Source of the DNA: Diphasiastrum complanatum
Taxonomy: Eukaryota; Streptophyta; Lycopodiopsida; Lycopodiales; Lycopodiaceae
Length of the DNA: 64,000 bases
Direction: 5' to 3'
Assembly (NCBI GenBank): GCA_029204225.1
Contig: CM055108.1
Span: 48,744,996-48,808,995, forward strand
Below the pieces are notes generated by a model. That model did no database searches. It was not told where the DNA came from and saw only the letters and a list, made by a program, of their open reading frames with translations. Within the stretch, counting starts at the first letter, position 1. Each line of letters starts with the position of its first letter. Of the stretch, positions 12,456-22,987 are shown one piece after another. The translations under genes were made by a program, and so were the position numbers.

Positions 12456-12507
12456 CTACAAGTTATCACTACTAGTATCTGAGCAGTGATTTTCTAGGCA
12501 ACACAAT

Positions 12508-14235
12508 ATGACTACAATGATCCAAACAAGAGTAGCAATCAGTCTTGATGGTGCAAAGTACAGGATATGGACATTCAAAATCAAAACACTTCTGAAGGAC
12601 GAAGGCATCTGGTCTGTGGCTGAACTCTTAGAGGTGCAGCCTCTAGAGGGAGACCCGAGGAGAGCTGAATGGATCAGAAAGGATGAGCGTGCAATGGTGA
12701 TCATCGTTTCGTCCATCAACAAAGATCTACTCATGTATATTGAAGGCTACAAAAGCAGCCATGCAGCATGGGAAAGATTAAAACAGAAGTACGAAGTGAG
12801 GACTGCAGCTTTAGTGATGCATCTTCACAATCCACTACAATCCATACAATGGGATGGCAACCAGTTAGACTAGCACTTTGAGAAGATCAGAATGATCTTC
12901 ACTCAACTCGCTGCATCAGGATAGGAGCACCAGGTCCCAGCACCACAACAGCTGATGTACTTCATGAAGTCTCTACCTACGTCCTATCAGCCATTGAGAA
13001 TGCTCATACTGAGTATACCAGATATGACATTCGACAAAGAAATCAGTCTTGTCGTTGATGAGAGACTGATGAGGACAAAGGAGAAGGAAGCAGTGATCAA
13101 GAGAAAGCTCTCTTCATAAAAGGAAGGAAGAAGAACAAGAACAAACCCATATTTGACAAGACAAAGTCCTTGAATCATCAATCTTCTTCTTGTGATCACT
13201 GTCACAGAGTAGGCCATACAACCAACAAATGCTAGTTCAATCCAGCAATACCTTGCATGCACTGCAAGAAGAAGGAACACTCTACATACGATTGCAGATT
13301 CAACCCAAAAAGAACAAGGCTGAGAAAGCAATGTTGCAGAGTCATCAAAAGATACAAATAGAGGTGATGAAGCCTTCACAATACTTGATGAATCTTCAAC
13401 AAGTTACACTAAACAAGACTACGATGTAGTCATTGATTCAGGAGCACCATCACACATCAAATCTTGATTGACTTCAGAGAACTCAAAAATAACAAAGTAG
13501 TGATTCTAGGTGATGGGAGCATACACAATCTCAAAGGCATCGGGACTCTATAGCTGCGAACACTGTCAGGTCAAGCGGAGCTACCAGGAGCACTCTACGT
13601 GCCTTCACTGAGAAAAGATCTACTATCAGTCTCCAAGATGGCAGATCTTGGAATTCAAGTTTTATTCAATGGCAATACATGTCGCATGATCACGAAAACT
13701 ACAAACAAATTACTGACGGTTGGATGTAGAGAAGGAAACCTCTACCAAGCCAAGATAATCAGCAATTTTGATAGCATATTAAATTCATTAGAAAATGAAG
13801 ATCAGCTCTGGCATAGAAGAATGTATTATCTAAACATGAGGAGCATGTATGACATGTGCAAGAAAGACATAGTCACAAGTCTGAAGATATCAAGACCCGA
13901 TACTGAGTTCTGCGAAGCCTGTCAAAAAGGCAAACGACATTGGAATCCATTCACACATGAGGGAAGAAGAGCCAAAGGAGTTCTTGAGCTCGTCCACTCA
14001 GATATATGTGGACCGATAAAAATGGATTCGCTCTCAAGATCGAGGTATTTCTCGATGTTCATACATGATTATAGAAGGATGACTACGATCTACTATCTAA
14101 AAAAAAATTCTGAAGTGTTTGACTCCTTCAAGAAGTTCGTGGCATTTGCAAAGAGACACACCTCAAAGAAGATTCAGATCATCAGATCAGACAATGGAGG
14201 TGAGTACAAGAGCAAAGAATTCTCAAAATTATGTA
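12508..14235 (+). pseudogene. Copia gag-protease-integrase pseudogene, truncated
   Basis: The frame begins with a UBN2-type copia Gag (12508-12873; SLDGAKYRIWTFKIKTLL, SHAAWERLKQKY) and continues after stops. Two zinc knuckles follow at about 13192-13285 (CDHCHRVGHTTNKC and CMHCKKKEHSTYDC, both CX2CX4HX4C). The protease site IDSGAPSH is at about 13430-13455. The integrase part (13599-14235) has LWHRRM, CEACQKGK, VHSDICGP and IRSDNGGEY. The HHCC zinc finger has lost its second His, because the usual GH before LN is replaced by YY. The coding homology stops abruptly at about 14235, where a degenerate repeat tract begins, so RT and RNase H are absent. A different copia family supplies the RT fragment at 15.5 kb. 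Confidence 0.9.
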
Positions 14236-14570
14236 AATGTACATGTTTAAATGTAAACCTTAATTATAGCCCCAATTCTAAACTCAAATAGGAGATAAAT
14301 CATGTCTTACTGAAATCTAAGGGTAGAAATCTAAAGCAAAAATTTAATTCTAAACCCAACATAGACCAAAACCTAAACACAATATAAGCCCAAAACTAGA
14401 CATACACTATCTAAATGTAGACCTTAACCTTACAAAAAACATAAACCTCAACTTAAATGCAAAATTAACCTAAATCTAAACCCAAAAATAAATGTAAATC
14501 TAAATCTAAATCAAGATCTATTTCTAAACCCAAACTAAACCTCAGTTAACAACTTGATAATTTGATCTCA
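14236..14570. repeat. Degenerate telomere-like tract (CTAAACC-type heptamers)
   Basis: The stretch is dominated by variants of TAAACCC or CTAAACC (TCTAAACCCAAC, CCTAAACAC, ACCTAAATC, TCTAAACCCAAA, AACTAAACCTCAG) in one orientation. That resembles the plant telomere heptamer CCCTAAA in heavily mutated form, or a satellite derived from it. It directly abuts the truncated integrase of the preceding copia element, so it may mark a repair junction. Confidence 0.6.
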
Positions 14571-14879
14571 TATATTTAAAATGGACCTTGTCTCAAAGTA
14601 GTCTATATCTTAACTCGTAGTTTGACATACATGATGTTTTCAAATAGAATAGACCGAAATCACACAACAATTGGTCCTACTAAATTACAATAGTCATGAG
14701 AATCTATGATAATTGTTGGATTGAGATTTTGGGCTCTCAAAGGTCAAATTTCAATTCTGTGTCCAATTGCCCTATTGTAATTTTTTTACCTAACTTTTTT
14801 GGCCCATAAATTTTTCATAACTCATCCATTTGCACTAGATTATTCATTTTGAGGTTGCCTAGTGGCTGAAATAGAAGGC

Positions 14880-15440
14880 TCAAAATTTTGAATCTTCGAA
14901 TTCATCATCTATATCCTCATCATCAGCATCAAAATTTTCAGAGTTCTAGTCTGTCGCTTCTAATTCACTTACATCAGTATCTGCATTGCAAACCTCGAAG
15001 AATTCTTCTTCGTCCTCTGATTAATCATTATTCTCGTAGCATTTGAAATAACTTACATTGATATTTGATGCTTTAGAGAATATATTAAGATCATAAGAAG
15101 AATCTTCTGAATTGAGACTAGTGTCACTCACAGGAGTTTTGCCTTCATATCTATCTGAGGTAATAATATGTTCTTCTGGTTTACCATGATTATTTTTCTC
15201 ACCAGTCTGAAATCTCAATTCTCTAGACTTCCAGTGTACACTTGCATTAGCCTAATAATGCCAAGGTCGTCCAATCAAAATAGAGTAAGATGACAAACCA
15301 AGTAGTTTGATAGTAATGAAATTCATTGTAAAAGGCTTGGCTTGTATGTACACTATCACATCCTTTAATTCACCAATAGGCTTTCTTCGTGTCGAATCAG
15401 CCAATTTGATATTCTTTGGTTGGTTGAATATTCGTCAAAC
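14880..15440 (-). pseudogene. Ty3/gypsy-type retropepsin fragment with acidic tail
   Basis: On the minus strand a retropepsin-like segment runs from about 15430 to 15220: IKLADSTRRKPIGELKDV, then YSILIGRPWHY, the typical C-terminal hydrophobic strand and G-R-P-W motif of plant gypsy protease. It continues into a lysine/glutamate-rich linker (15021-15218) and an acidic tail with stops near 15020 and 14955. No catalytic D-T/S-G triad is visible in the surviving part. It is a truncated relic between two copia pieces of the other orientation. Confidence 0.7.
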
Positions 15441-15534
15441 CCAGGGCGTGAGCCGTATCTTCACCCATCATCCTCCACTCGTCATCAATAGAGAAAAGCT
15501 GATTTACAAGGTTTTTTGTCAACATTAGATGCGG

Positions 15535-16463
15535 ATTTCTCTTCATCATCATCATTCTCTATGTAGATGATACACTATTATTCAGTACAAAATGACTGAT
15601 ATGGATCCAGCCCACTATTGTCTCAGAATCTAAATTTTTTGAATTCGATCCAACAAACTGATTTTCATTAGTCAGCAAAGATACCTCACCAACGTGTTGG
15701 AAAAGTATGAAATGGCCAACTGCACACCTAGTCTCTTTCCACTCGACCCTGGACTGAAGCTGTCAAAGGAACAATCTTCTTAAACTGAGACAAAAAAGGA
15801 GGAGATGAAGCAATATCCATTTCACTCCATCATCGGCTCATTGATGTATGTAATGATCTATACTTGACCCAACTTTGCATATTCGATCAGTTCACTCAGC
15901 CAATTCCTATCAAATCTAGGTCTAACCCATTGGAAAGCACTCACAAAAGTTATGAAGTACAGACAACCAAACATCTTAACATTTGTTATGGAGACAGCCA
16001 ACCTACCAACATACTTGAAGGATACACATATGCGGATTGGATAGGAGATATCGATACCAAAAGGTCTACCTCTAGATTTGTATTTCTATAAAATCAAGGC
16101 CCAGTTTCTTGGAACAACCAAAAGAAGACCTCAGTGGCATTATCATCAACCAAATTTGAATACATTGCTGTCCAAAAGCTACCAAGGAGGCAATTTGGCT
16201 GAGGCACCTGCTAGCAGAAATCGACCTTGCACAATCAAATCCAATGACCATCTTTTGTGACAACCAAAGCACCATAGCTCTCTCTCTCAATCCGAGATCT
16301 CATTCTCAAAGCAAGCATATCGAAATCAAATATCCTATCCTTAGTCTACTGTAGGACAAAATCAATGGCAGCAGATTACTTCACAAAGGTTCTGTCAAAG
16401 GAGCACCATCTCATATTCAACGACATGTTGAATCCGAAAATCAAAATTTTTAGGATCCACATT
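15535..16463 (+). pseudogene. Copia reverse transcriptase/RNase H fragment
   Basis: Pieces in shifting frames give the end of the RT domain (VDDTLLF-like, about 15560), the connection (QRYLTNVLEKYEM; HSIIGSLMY at about 15825) and the RNase H domain: YADWIGDIDTKRSTSRFVFL (16034-16091), TSVALSSTKFEYIA, IFCDNQSTIALSLNPRSH and SKHIEIKYP. At least six stops or frameshifts break it. The LTR that follows (TGTTGGAATTCAATGC) does not resemble the LTR preceding the 12.5-kb gag, so this is a separate family. Confidence 0.85.
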
Positions 16464-16472
16464 AAGGGGGAG
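16464..16472 (+). promoter_or_regulatory. Polypurine tract
   Basis: AAGGGGGAG immediately precedes the LTR start TGTTGGAATTC, the standard second-strand priming site of LTR retrotransposons. Confidence 0.8.
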
Positions 16473-16968
16473 TGTTGGAATTCAATGCTCAGTCTCAAAC
16501 CCATTCAATAATGAGCATCCTGAAAAACCAAAAACCAAAGACTTGAATTTTTGAACAAAGGATCGAAAAATTCAAGATCAAATTTTTTAGAATTTTTTGA
16601 TACTAGATCAACTCAAAAAATACTATATTTTTTGAGTCGGAATATATTTTACAAGTCAGTATTTTTTGAGTCATTAATATTTTTTGATACCTGTAAATTT
16701 TGATACTGTCAGTCTAAAATCTGAGCCAACGGCTTCATGTTGACAATCTGTCCACTTTGTACATGCATTAACTGTAATGAGACAATTGTAATAACTACAA
16801 CAAAAGGTAGTTGTAGATATTTTGTAGGATATCAATCCTAGAATCTTCATCAAAAAATCTCTTCTGATTATTTGAGTTTCTGTAACCAATGTGATCACGC
16901 TCAACGACTGTAAGCTGAAGTTATCACTTCAAGCATTGTACTCATTGTTTTGATATTAATCAAAGTGC
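16473..16968 (+). mobile_element. 3' LTR of the copia fragment (right border approximate)
   Basis: It starts with TGTTGGAATTC next to the polypurine tract. The first 230 bp are rich in repeated AAAAAATACT and TTTTTTGA motifs. The end is placed near a CA at about 16968 only because the next element's homology begins soon afterwards; the matching 5' LTR is absent from the window. Confidence 0.5.
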
Positions 16969-17109
16969 AAATTTGCAGTCCCACTATTATATCGTTTCAT
17001 TGAGAATTTGTCTGAATCATTCAATTCGAATGTTTTCCTGCTGTCTATTGTGCTTCCGATCATACACCAAGCTCGCTCATTAGCTTCCACACATTCCCAC
17101 TGATTTCTG

Positions 17110-18448
17110 ACATTACCATCCAAGTTCTTCATTTGAGTACCTATTGCAAACAAAGTTAGCACACATCAAGGCTTCTTCCCAAAATGACTTAGGAAGTTTT
17201 GAATTCAGCCTCATGGATTTAGCTCTTTCAAAAAAAAATTCTCTTCCTTTCTTCCACCCCATGTAGATCCTTTGAGTTTGAAAGCTCCCTCTTGATCCCA
17301 TGTGCCACACAAGCCTTTTTGAACTTTGTTGATAACTATTCATTTGCCAACTTTAAGAACTTGATCTTCATGTTGAATTGAATCTCCACAACATTCTTTG
17401 ACTTGAGAAAGAAATCAAATATGAAATCCCAACTCTTTAGAAAATAAGTCCAACAATATCTACTAAAGTCATCAATGCAAGTCACAAACATCTTTGTTCT
17501 TCCATTACTCAAAGAACTAGTACAATGTAAATCCAAATGTACTAAATGAAAAGGAATCTTAGATCTTGAACTAGATCTAGAATAAGACAACCTTTGTGAC
17601 TTTGTCATTGAACAAGCTCACCAACTTGCTTCTTTGCCTTCAAACAACCATGTTTGAACCAACAAATCCATCAAGTTTGTAGAGCTCACCTTGTCTCTTT
17701 CCTTGACCAATCAAGACTCCATTCCTATTGATCAAATAAGAATCACCAAAAAATTCCACTTTGAGCCCTTTGTTGACAATTTGACACACACTAAGCACAT
17801 TCTTAGTAATGGAAGGTATGAGCAAAACATTCTTCAAATGAACATTCCCATTTTTATGAGAGAAAAATAGGAATAGTATCAACGCCCTTGATAACAACTT
17901 CACCACCATTGGCCATGTTGATGACCTTCTTATCTCCTTCATAAGGCACCACAAAAGTAAAGTACTCTTTGTGACATATGAAATCTTGCTGCACTATCAA
18001 TCCACCATGGATCAATATCTCCATCATTGGTTAGCAAACAAGAAGACACTAAAAAAGCATCATCGTTTGAGTTTTGATCACCAATAGCATCCTCATCAAA
18101 AGTGAAATCGCCTTGCTTCTCATCTTGATCTCTCTTTTTCTTGAAGCCATCACTTGCAAAATGCCCTTTGACTCCACAATAGAAGCATTGTAACTTGGAT
18201 CTATCTTTCTTCTTGCCAACAAAAGTTGAAGGCTCGCCTTGATCTTGACCCTTTGATCACTTGCTTTTGCCTTATGCCCTTGAACTTGCCTTTGATGAAC
18301 ATAGCTTCCTCCTCTCCAACTTGAGATGTAGAAGATGAACCTCCTCTTGATAGAAGCCTAAACTCCTCATTCACCAAAATCTCTTGCAAATCCTCCATGC
18401 TTATAAATTTCTTCTGAATAGAAAATCTTTGAACCAAATTAGCATGAT
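17110..18448 (-). pseudogene. Copia gag-protease-integrase pseudogene, downstream part
   Basis: This minus-strand relic is split by the solo LTR at 18449-19553. From right to left it encodes the C-terminal half of Gag (SIQKKFISMEDLQEILVNEE), one zinc knuckle (CFYCGVKGHFAS, last Cys replaced by Gly, about 18160-18195), a protease site WWIDSAARFHMS at about 18000, the pre-integrase segment (NVLLIPSITKNVLSVCQ), and integrase core pieces (LVHLDL; IDDFSRYCWTYFL; KLPKSFWEEALMCANFVCNR). It ends near 17110 without RT. Stops and frameshifts are frequent. Its Gag and protease are related to elements A, B and C in this window. Confidence 0.88.
18444..18448. repeat. Target site duplication ATGAT, left copy
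   Basis: ATGAT directly before the TG of the solo LTR. The same five bases follow its terminal CA at 19554-19558. Confidence 0.9.
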
Positions 18449-19553
18449 TGTTCACAGGTTCCACTCTATCTGTGAACACGGTTCTCTTGATTTCTTTTAC
18501 TTCTTTGTTACTGTTCTTTAGGATCTTCTGGTTCTTATGGTTCTTCTTGTTAGAACGGTTATCACACGGATGTGTTACTCAGATTTCAATATGTATTTCC
18601 CAGCCTGTCAATGGGAGACATGGTTTCGATACTCAACTACATGCATAAGCCAGCCATGTAACCATCTATAGCTCAAGAGGATCAACGTTCTGGAACAGGG
18701 AGCAGTCCTACCACTATCTAGTAATTTAAAAAACAATCAAGAACAAGATTAACTACTGAAACAAGAACGAGAAACAAGAAACTAGGTTCCTAGCAGCATT
18801 TTAACAGTCCAAGAATCAAGAAACACTCATTTCTTGATGCTTAGATTGCCCAAGAGCAATCAAGAACTAGAATGTAAGAAAGTATGCAAGATCTACACCA
18901 CAAACTAGCCTATTTAGTTTACTTGCATGATGATTCCTACCTTATTCCAAAAACAAGAAATGAATCCTAATCCACAACTAAGTAAGAAACAAGAAAACAA
19001 GATCCTAGTTAATCCACAATACAAGGAAATCAAGCATGCTCATAGAAACTTCACTCAAGAACATTGCCATGAACAAGGAGCTTAGCAATTATCAAGAACT
19101 CATGGAGGATCCTCTTTATTTGCTCAAGAGAACTTGACAATATATTCAAAGCTCCCTCACAAGAGAGGGGAGCCCTTAAATAAGCAAGAAGGCTGCCCAT
19201 GTGGAGCCCAAGTGGCAATTCCACCAAATTAGAAATTACATGTGGAATTTGCCCTTCCACTAAAGGTCACCATCAAAAGGTGCTCACTCTAACTAATTTA
19301 AGGGGGGTCTACATTTATTTACAAAGCTAGGAAATATGACTAGCTCCTACATGGTCGTTCCTTCTCTGGGATACACCATGTAGGCTCACATAGATATTTC
19401 ACTGTCATCCTAGCTAGTAATTTCTTGACTCTCATGCTCGTTTCTCATCTTCTTCTTCTCTCCTCCTTCTGAGACCTCCTCGGTCATGGGTGAGAGGTAC
19501 TCTGTGTCTTCGGCTTGGCTCAGCATCTGGGGATTCTCTGGAATCTGCTAACA
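18449..19553. mobile_element. Solo LTR, 1105 bp, inserted in a copia gag
   Basis: The element begins TGTTCACAGG and ends CTGCTAACA, so it has the TG...CA ends and short inverted tips of an LTR. It is flanked by the perfect 5-bp duplication ATGAT. Removing the element and one ATGAT restores an uninterrupted minus-strand Gag frame (NGLLDDHANLVQRF) that matches the same Gag segment in elements A and B, which proves the borders. There is no coding content; small frames inside it are chance. Recombination between the LTRs of a former full element is the usual origin. No second copy lies in this window. Confidence 0.9.
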
Positions 19554-19558
19554 ATGAT
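19554..19558. repeat. Target site duplication ATGAT, right copy
   Basis: Right-hand copy of the 5-bp duplication flanking the solo LTR at 18449-19553. Confidence 0.9.
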
Positions 19559-20018
19559 CATCCAACAAGCCATTAAGAACAACTTGAAAAAGCTCCACGT
19601 CCTTAATTCTTTCACTAATACATGCAAGTTCATCACTCAAAGCTTTAACTCTCAAAAAAAAAGCATGAGCAGCTTCATCGTTCTTTTGAAGTCTATGAAA
19701 AATTTTCTTCCTTAGGATTAGGACTTGGACTCATAAAGCTTCTTTAAGAATCCCAAGCCTCATTTGATGTTGTGCACTTACCAACTTCCTTGAGAAGTTC
19801 ATTAGTCACATTCATCTTGATCAAAGTAAAGATTTCTTTGCTCTCTTGTCATACCTCAATTGATCTTGTGTTTCCAAAGGTCTCTCCTCCACAAGTACAA
19901 CAATATCCATCAAATCATTCATCTCTAGCAAGGATTCCATCCTTACCTTCCAAGTACAATAATTTGTTGAGGTAAGCCTATCATTGCCTTCCAACTTGAA
20001 GCCACTTGAGATTACCAT
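19559..20018 (-). pseudogene. Copia gag pseudogene, N-terminal part
   Basis: It starts at about 20018 with MVISSGFKLEGNDRL and the Gag signature STNYCTWKVRMESLLE, then KMNVTNELLKEVGKC and a frame-broken stretch up to the insertion point of the solo LTR, where Gag resumes at 18448. This is a UBN2/DUF4219-type copia Gag. Stops near 19750 and in the following 150 bp inactivate it. Confidence 0.85.
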
Positions 20019-20605
20019 CTTACAATGATCTGATCCTCTCTTTGAACCTATTCCAATGCACTAAGCACTCTCTTGAAAATCAACAAATGAAACTCAAGAA
20101 AAAATCAGAAAGATATGGAACCAATCTAGCCTCTCCTTCTTCTCTTTCTAGCAAATCCTAGCACCTAGAATCTTGATTTTTTAGTCACAATAGATCTAAA
20201 CACAATATGAAAAACTTTTGCCAACACCTAAGATTGAAACACACTCTCAAAAATTCCAGAAATCTAAAAATCAAGAGATCCTATCAAATTTAGGATCTCA
20301 CCAAAAATGCAAAATATTGAATCAAGCAAAATCTACATGGAAAAGCAAGAATCTAGATATCTCATCCAATAGAATGTACCATCCACAATCATGAGAAATT
20401 TTTGTCTCCACATTCTAGTAAGTGGTTTCAAAAATTGTTCATCTACAAGTATTTTGACCTAAAATTATGCTTGGACCATAAAGATCCACTTTATATGCTT
20501 GAAACTACAAGATTTGAGCTAGAAACACCTCATCCACACAAAATTTATGGCGCTCTCAAATCCACCTCTAGATTTGGAAAATCCACCAAATTTGGCTCGC
20601 AACCT

Positions 20606-20617
20606 GCTCTTATACCA
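20606..20617 (-). promoter_or_regulatory. Primer-binding site, slightly diverged
   Basis: On the minus strand TGGTATAAGAGC follows the CA that ends the LTR; it differs from the standard TGGTATCAGAGC at one base. Gag starts about 590 bp downstream. Confidence 0.8.
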
Positions 20618-20823
20618 TGTGAAAAAATACAGATCCAAAACACATTAGTGGATCATCAATGATCTTTAGCCAAATTTGGTTGCACATCTATAGCTAGAAG
20701 ATAGAAATCACTACTTTATGCATGTTAGAACTTAGAAATGCACAAAGATCTGATTACAAACACTTAGATATGACTTAGTAATGTCCATGTCTGTACAACA
20801 ATAGTAAATTATAGTACTTCACA
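20618..20823 (-). mobile_element. Probable 5' LTR (about 206 bp) of the 17-20 kb copia relic
   Basis: One end, next to the primer-binding site, is TGTGAA on the plus strand; TTCACA at 20818-20823 gives the matching inverted tip. The size is similar to the short LTR of element C. The outer border is an inference because the 3' LTR and target duplication are lost. Confidence 0.5.
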
Positions 20824-21247
20824 CGTGTGGATCCAAGGTCTATCAACAAATCAACATTCTACACATAGAAAACCAAGATGTCATGAGAAAAACACATGAG
20901 ATGGACATAGAAACACAAAAGATGAATTCTCCACAAAGAAAGAAAATATGAATGTGTGGCCCATGGGATAGTCTTTCAACAATGGGAAACAAATATTTAT
21001 CAATTAACATACAAGATTGTCATTCATGAAAATTAAAACTTAAATTAAGACATGCAAATCAAACATCAAATCTAAAATCTTGTTCCAAGTATGTTTTTTT
21101 TTTGCAACATGAAATTTAAAAAAAAAAAACAATCAGTTGACATTCAACATAACGTATCATGGTAATATTCATGCATTAACTGTACTAGATGTATCATTTG
21201 TCCCAAAAAACTTGTTCCCACTAAATAGATACAATGTATTTTGATAT
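20824..21247. other. Non-coding interval
   Basis: AT-rich sequence between the copia LTR and the stop codon of the SET-like pseudogene; two poly-A/poly-T runs near 21100. No gene seen. Confidence 0.4.
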
Positions 21248-21513
21248 TCACAAGGTACACGATTGAGTTTGGCTCAAAGCCTTTTGTAAACATCTTGTAA
21301 GAGGACGATTATAGCTATATTTGATGAATAGCTCTTCACCACATTTAATGGGCCTTATCGCACATACCATTACATATGTACCTTTTGAGTACCTAGAAAA
21401 GTAATCTCCCTTTCCATTGGTGCGTTTCTCAAAATCACAATTACTTAAGGAATGATGACCAATGGAACTATTTATATATGCAACAATATGGCCATTTATT
21501 TATGGACGCCCAT
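21248..21513 (-). pseudogene. SET-domain pseudogene, C-terminal part
   Basis: The minus strand encodes the second half of a SET domain, with AYINSSIGHHSLSNCDFE (the Y-I-N-H-S...N-C type motif, with H replaced by S) and later VCAIRPIKCGEELFIKYSY, the family motif I..GEEL...Y. It ends with TGA at 21248-21250. SET domains transfer methyl groups from S-adenosylmethionine to lysines of histones or other proteins. The frame is interrupted by one TAA codon about 10 bp from the insertion and by the 4.5-kb retrotransposon A. The N-terminal part continues at 26023-26472. No post-SET cysteines are visible. Confidence 0.75.
21509..21513. repeat. Target site duplication CCCAT of element A, left copy
   Basis: CCCAT directly before the TGTGAAG start of the left LTR; the same five bases follow the right LTR at 26023-26027. 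Confidence 0.95.
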
Positions 21514-22194
21514 TGTGAAGAATTGCCAAAAAATTGGCAAATCTAGCTTCATCTAAAACCATGTAGAATAGGGTAAATTGTGTACACAAGTGGGTCCCAC
21601 ACATGTGAGGCCATGATGCCATGTGGGAAACCCATCCTAATGTAGGTTATGTCAAGTCAAGAGAGTTGGTCATGTCTATTTGGTGGTCATCCCTACTTTA
21701 TAGGACCTACACCTAAGTTTAAGGTGAAAACTTGACCAACTAGCTACCTACCAAGCATAACTCTAGGATATAGGCTAGGGTTTCATTTTAGGGCAAGAGT
21801 GAGTTAGCTTCCTTATTACATGCTGGAAATCCACCTAACTTCAAGAAGGAAGTTGAATTTGCTATGTATTCCAAGCTCCCATAGTGAGAGCTCATTGGCA
21901 ATCTCAAGCTAGTTCACTATGTACATTGAGTTTTTGTGATCCAAATGAAACCAAATCAATTTCTACTTGTTTCTCAAGTTGAAGGCCGTACTACAGCCCG
22001 TATTACACATGTGTGGGCTCGGATTTTAATGTTAATCAATGCTTTTGATTGTTAATGCTTGTTGTTTGTCAAATTGCCAATCTAGATCAACTTTTTTGTG
22101 TCTAGTTTTTTGATAGATTGTTAAGCAAGCATCCAATCACTCTTGTGGATCTTTTGTAGATCCATTTATGGTCCTAAAGTACAGTACTTTCACA
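21514..22194 (+). repeat. 5' LTR of element A
   Basis: 681 bp with inverted tips TGTGAA and TTCACA. It differs from the 3' LTR mainly by small indels (the 3' copy lacks a stretch of the U3 part but has an extra block near the start-proximal GAGAAGATAGAAAATTTT segment). Confidence 0.95.
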
Positions 22195-22206
22195 TGGTAT
22201 CAGAGC
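22195..22206 (+). promoter_or_regulatory. Primer-binding site of element A
   Basis: TGGTATCAGAGC adjoins the LTR end without spacer. Confidence 0.92.
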
Positions 22207-22623
22207 CAAGTACAAGAGCATAAGCCATTGATCTAATGCAAATCCATTTTTAGCAAGTTTTGGTGCTAAAAACTAGTATTGAGAGGGCAAGCTAGTGGTG
22301 AGGAGATTTGATCCCAAACTTGGTAGGGGTCCAAATCCGTATTGTCCACATGTGTGGGCACCTCTGAACCTGCATTTAATGCATGGTATTCATTTGATCC
22401 AAATAAATTCAATTTGTGAGCTTTGATGTCATTTTTGGTGGAAATCTTAGGATAAGCTACCAAGATTGAGTGCCATTGATTAGATTTGACTTAGGGTCAT
22501 GAGATATAATTAATCTAGGCTGAAATCAGGTCCTCTAAACTTGTTTTACAGGTCCTAAAAGTACATCAAAAAGTGTAAAAGAGATTAAGTCATCTTTTTG
22601 TCCAAAAATAGCCAAAATTGGCA

Positions 22624-22960
22624 AGATTTGATTGTAAGTAGATTTCACATCATCTTATCTTCATTCCAACTTTGTGAGGGAGTGCTGGAACTGAGATTAT
22701 AAGTCCATTTGTTGGATTAGAAATCTAATTTGTGTGAAACACTACAAAACAGAGACCTTGGTGAGTTTCTAGAGACAATCAAATCCATTTCTTGGCAAGA
22801 TTTGTTTGAAAGTAGTTTTCACTTCATCTTATCTTCATTCTAGCTTTGTGAGAGAGTGATAGAATTGTGATTATAAGTCCATTTGTTGGATTAGAAATCA
22901 AATTTGAGTGACACACTACAAGTGTGAGACCTTTGTGAGTTTCAAGTCAATCAAATCTAT
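22624..22960 (+). repeat. Tandem duplication of about 170 bp in the element A leader
   Basis: Two adjacent units share CATCTTATCTTCATTC, the block AGTCCATTTGTTGGATTAGA, and GAGACCT.GTGAGTTTC. The same duplication is found in the leader of element B (about 31560-31900, minus strand), so it predates both insertions and belongs to the family. Confidence 0.75.
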
Positions 22961-22987
22961 TTCTTATTTGTAGAAGTCACTAGTAAG

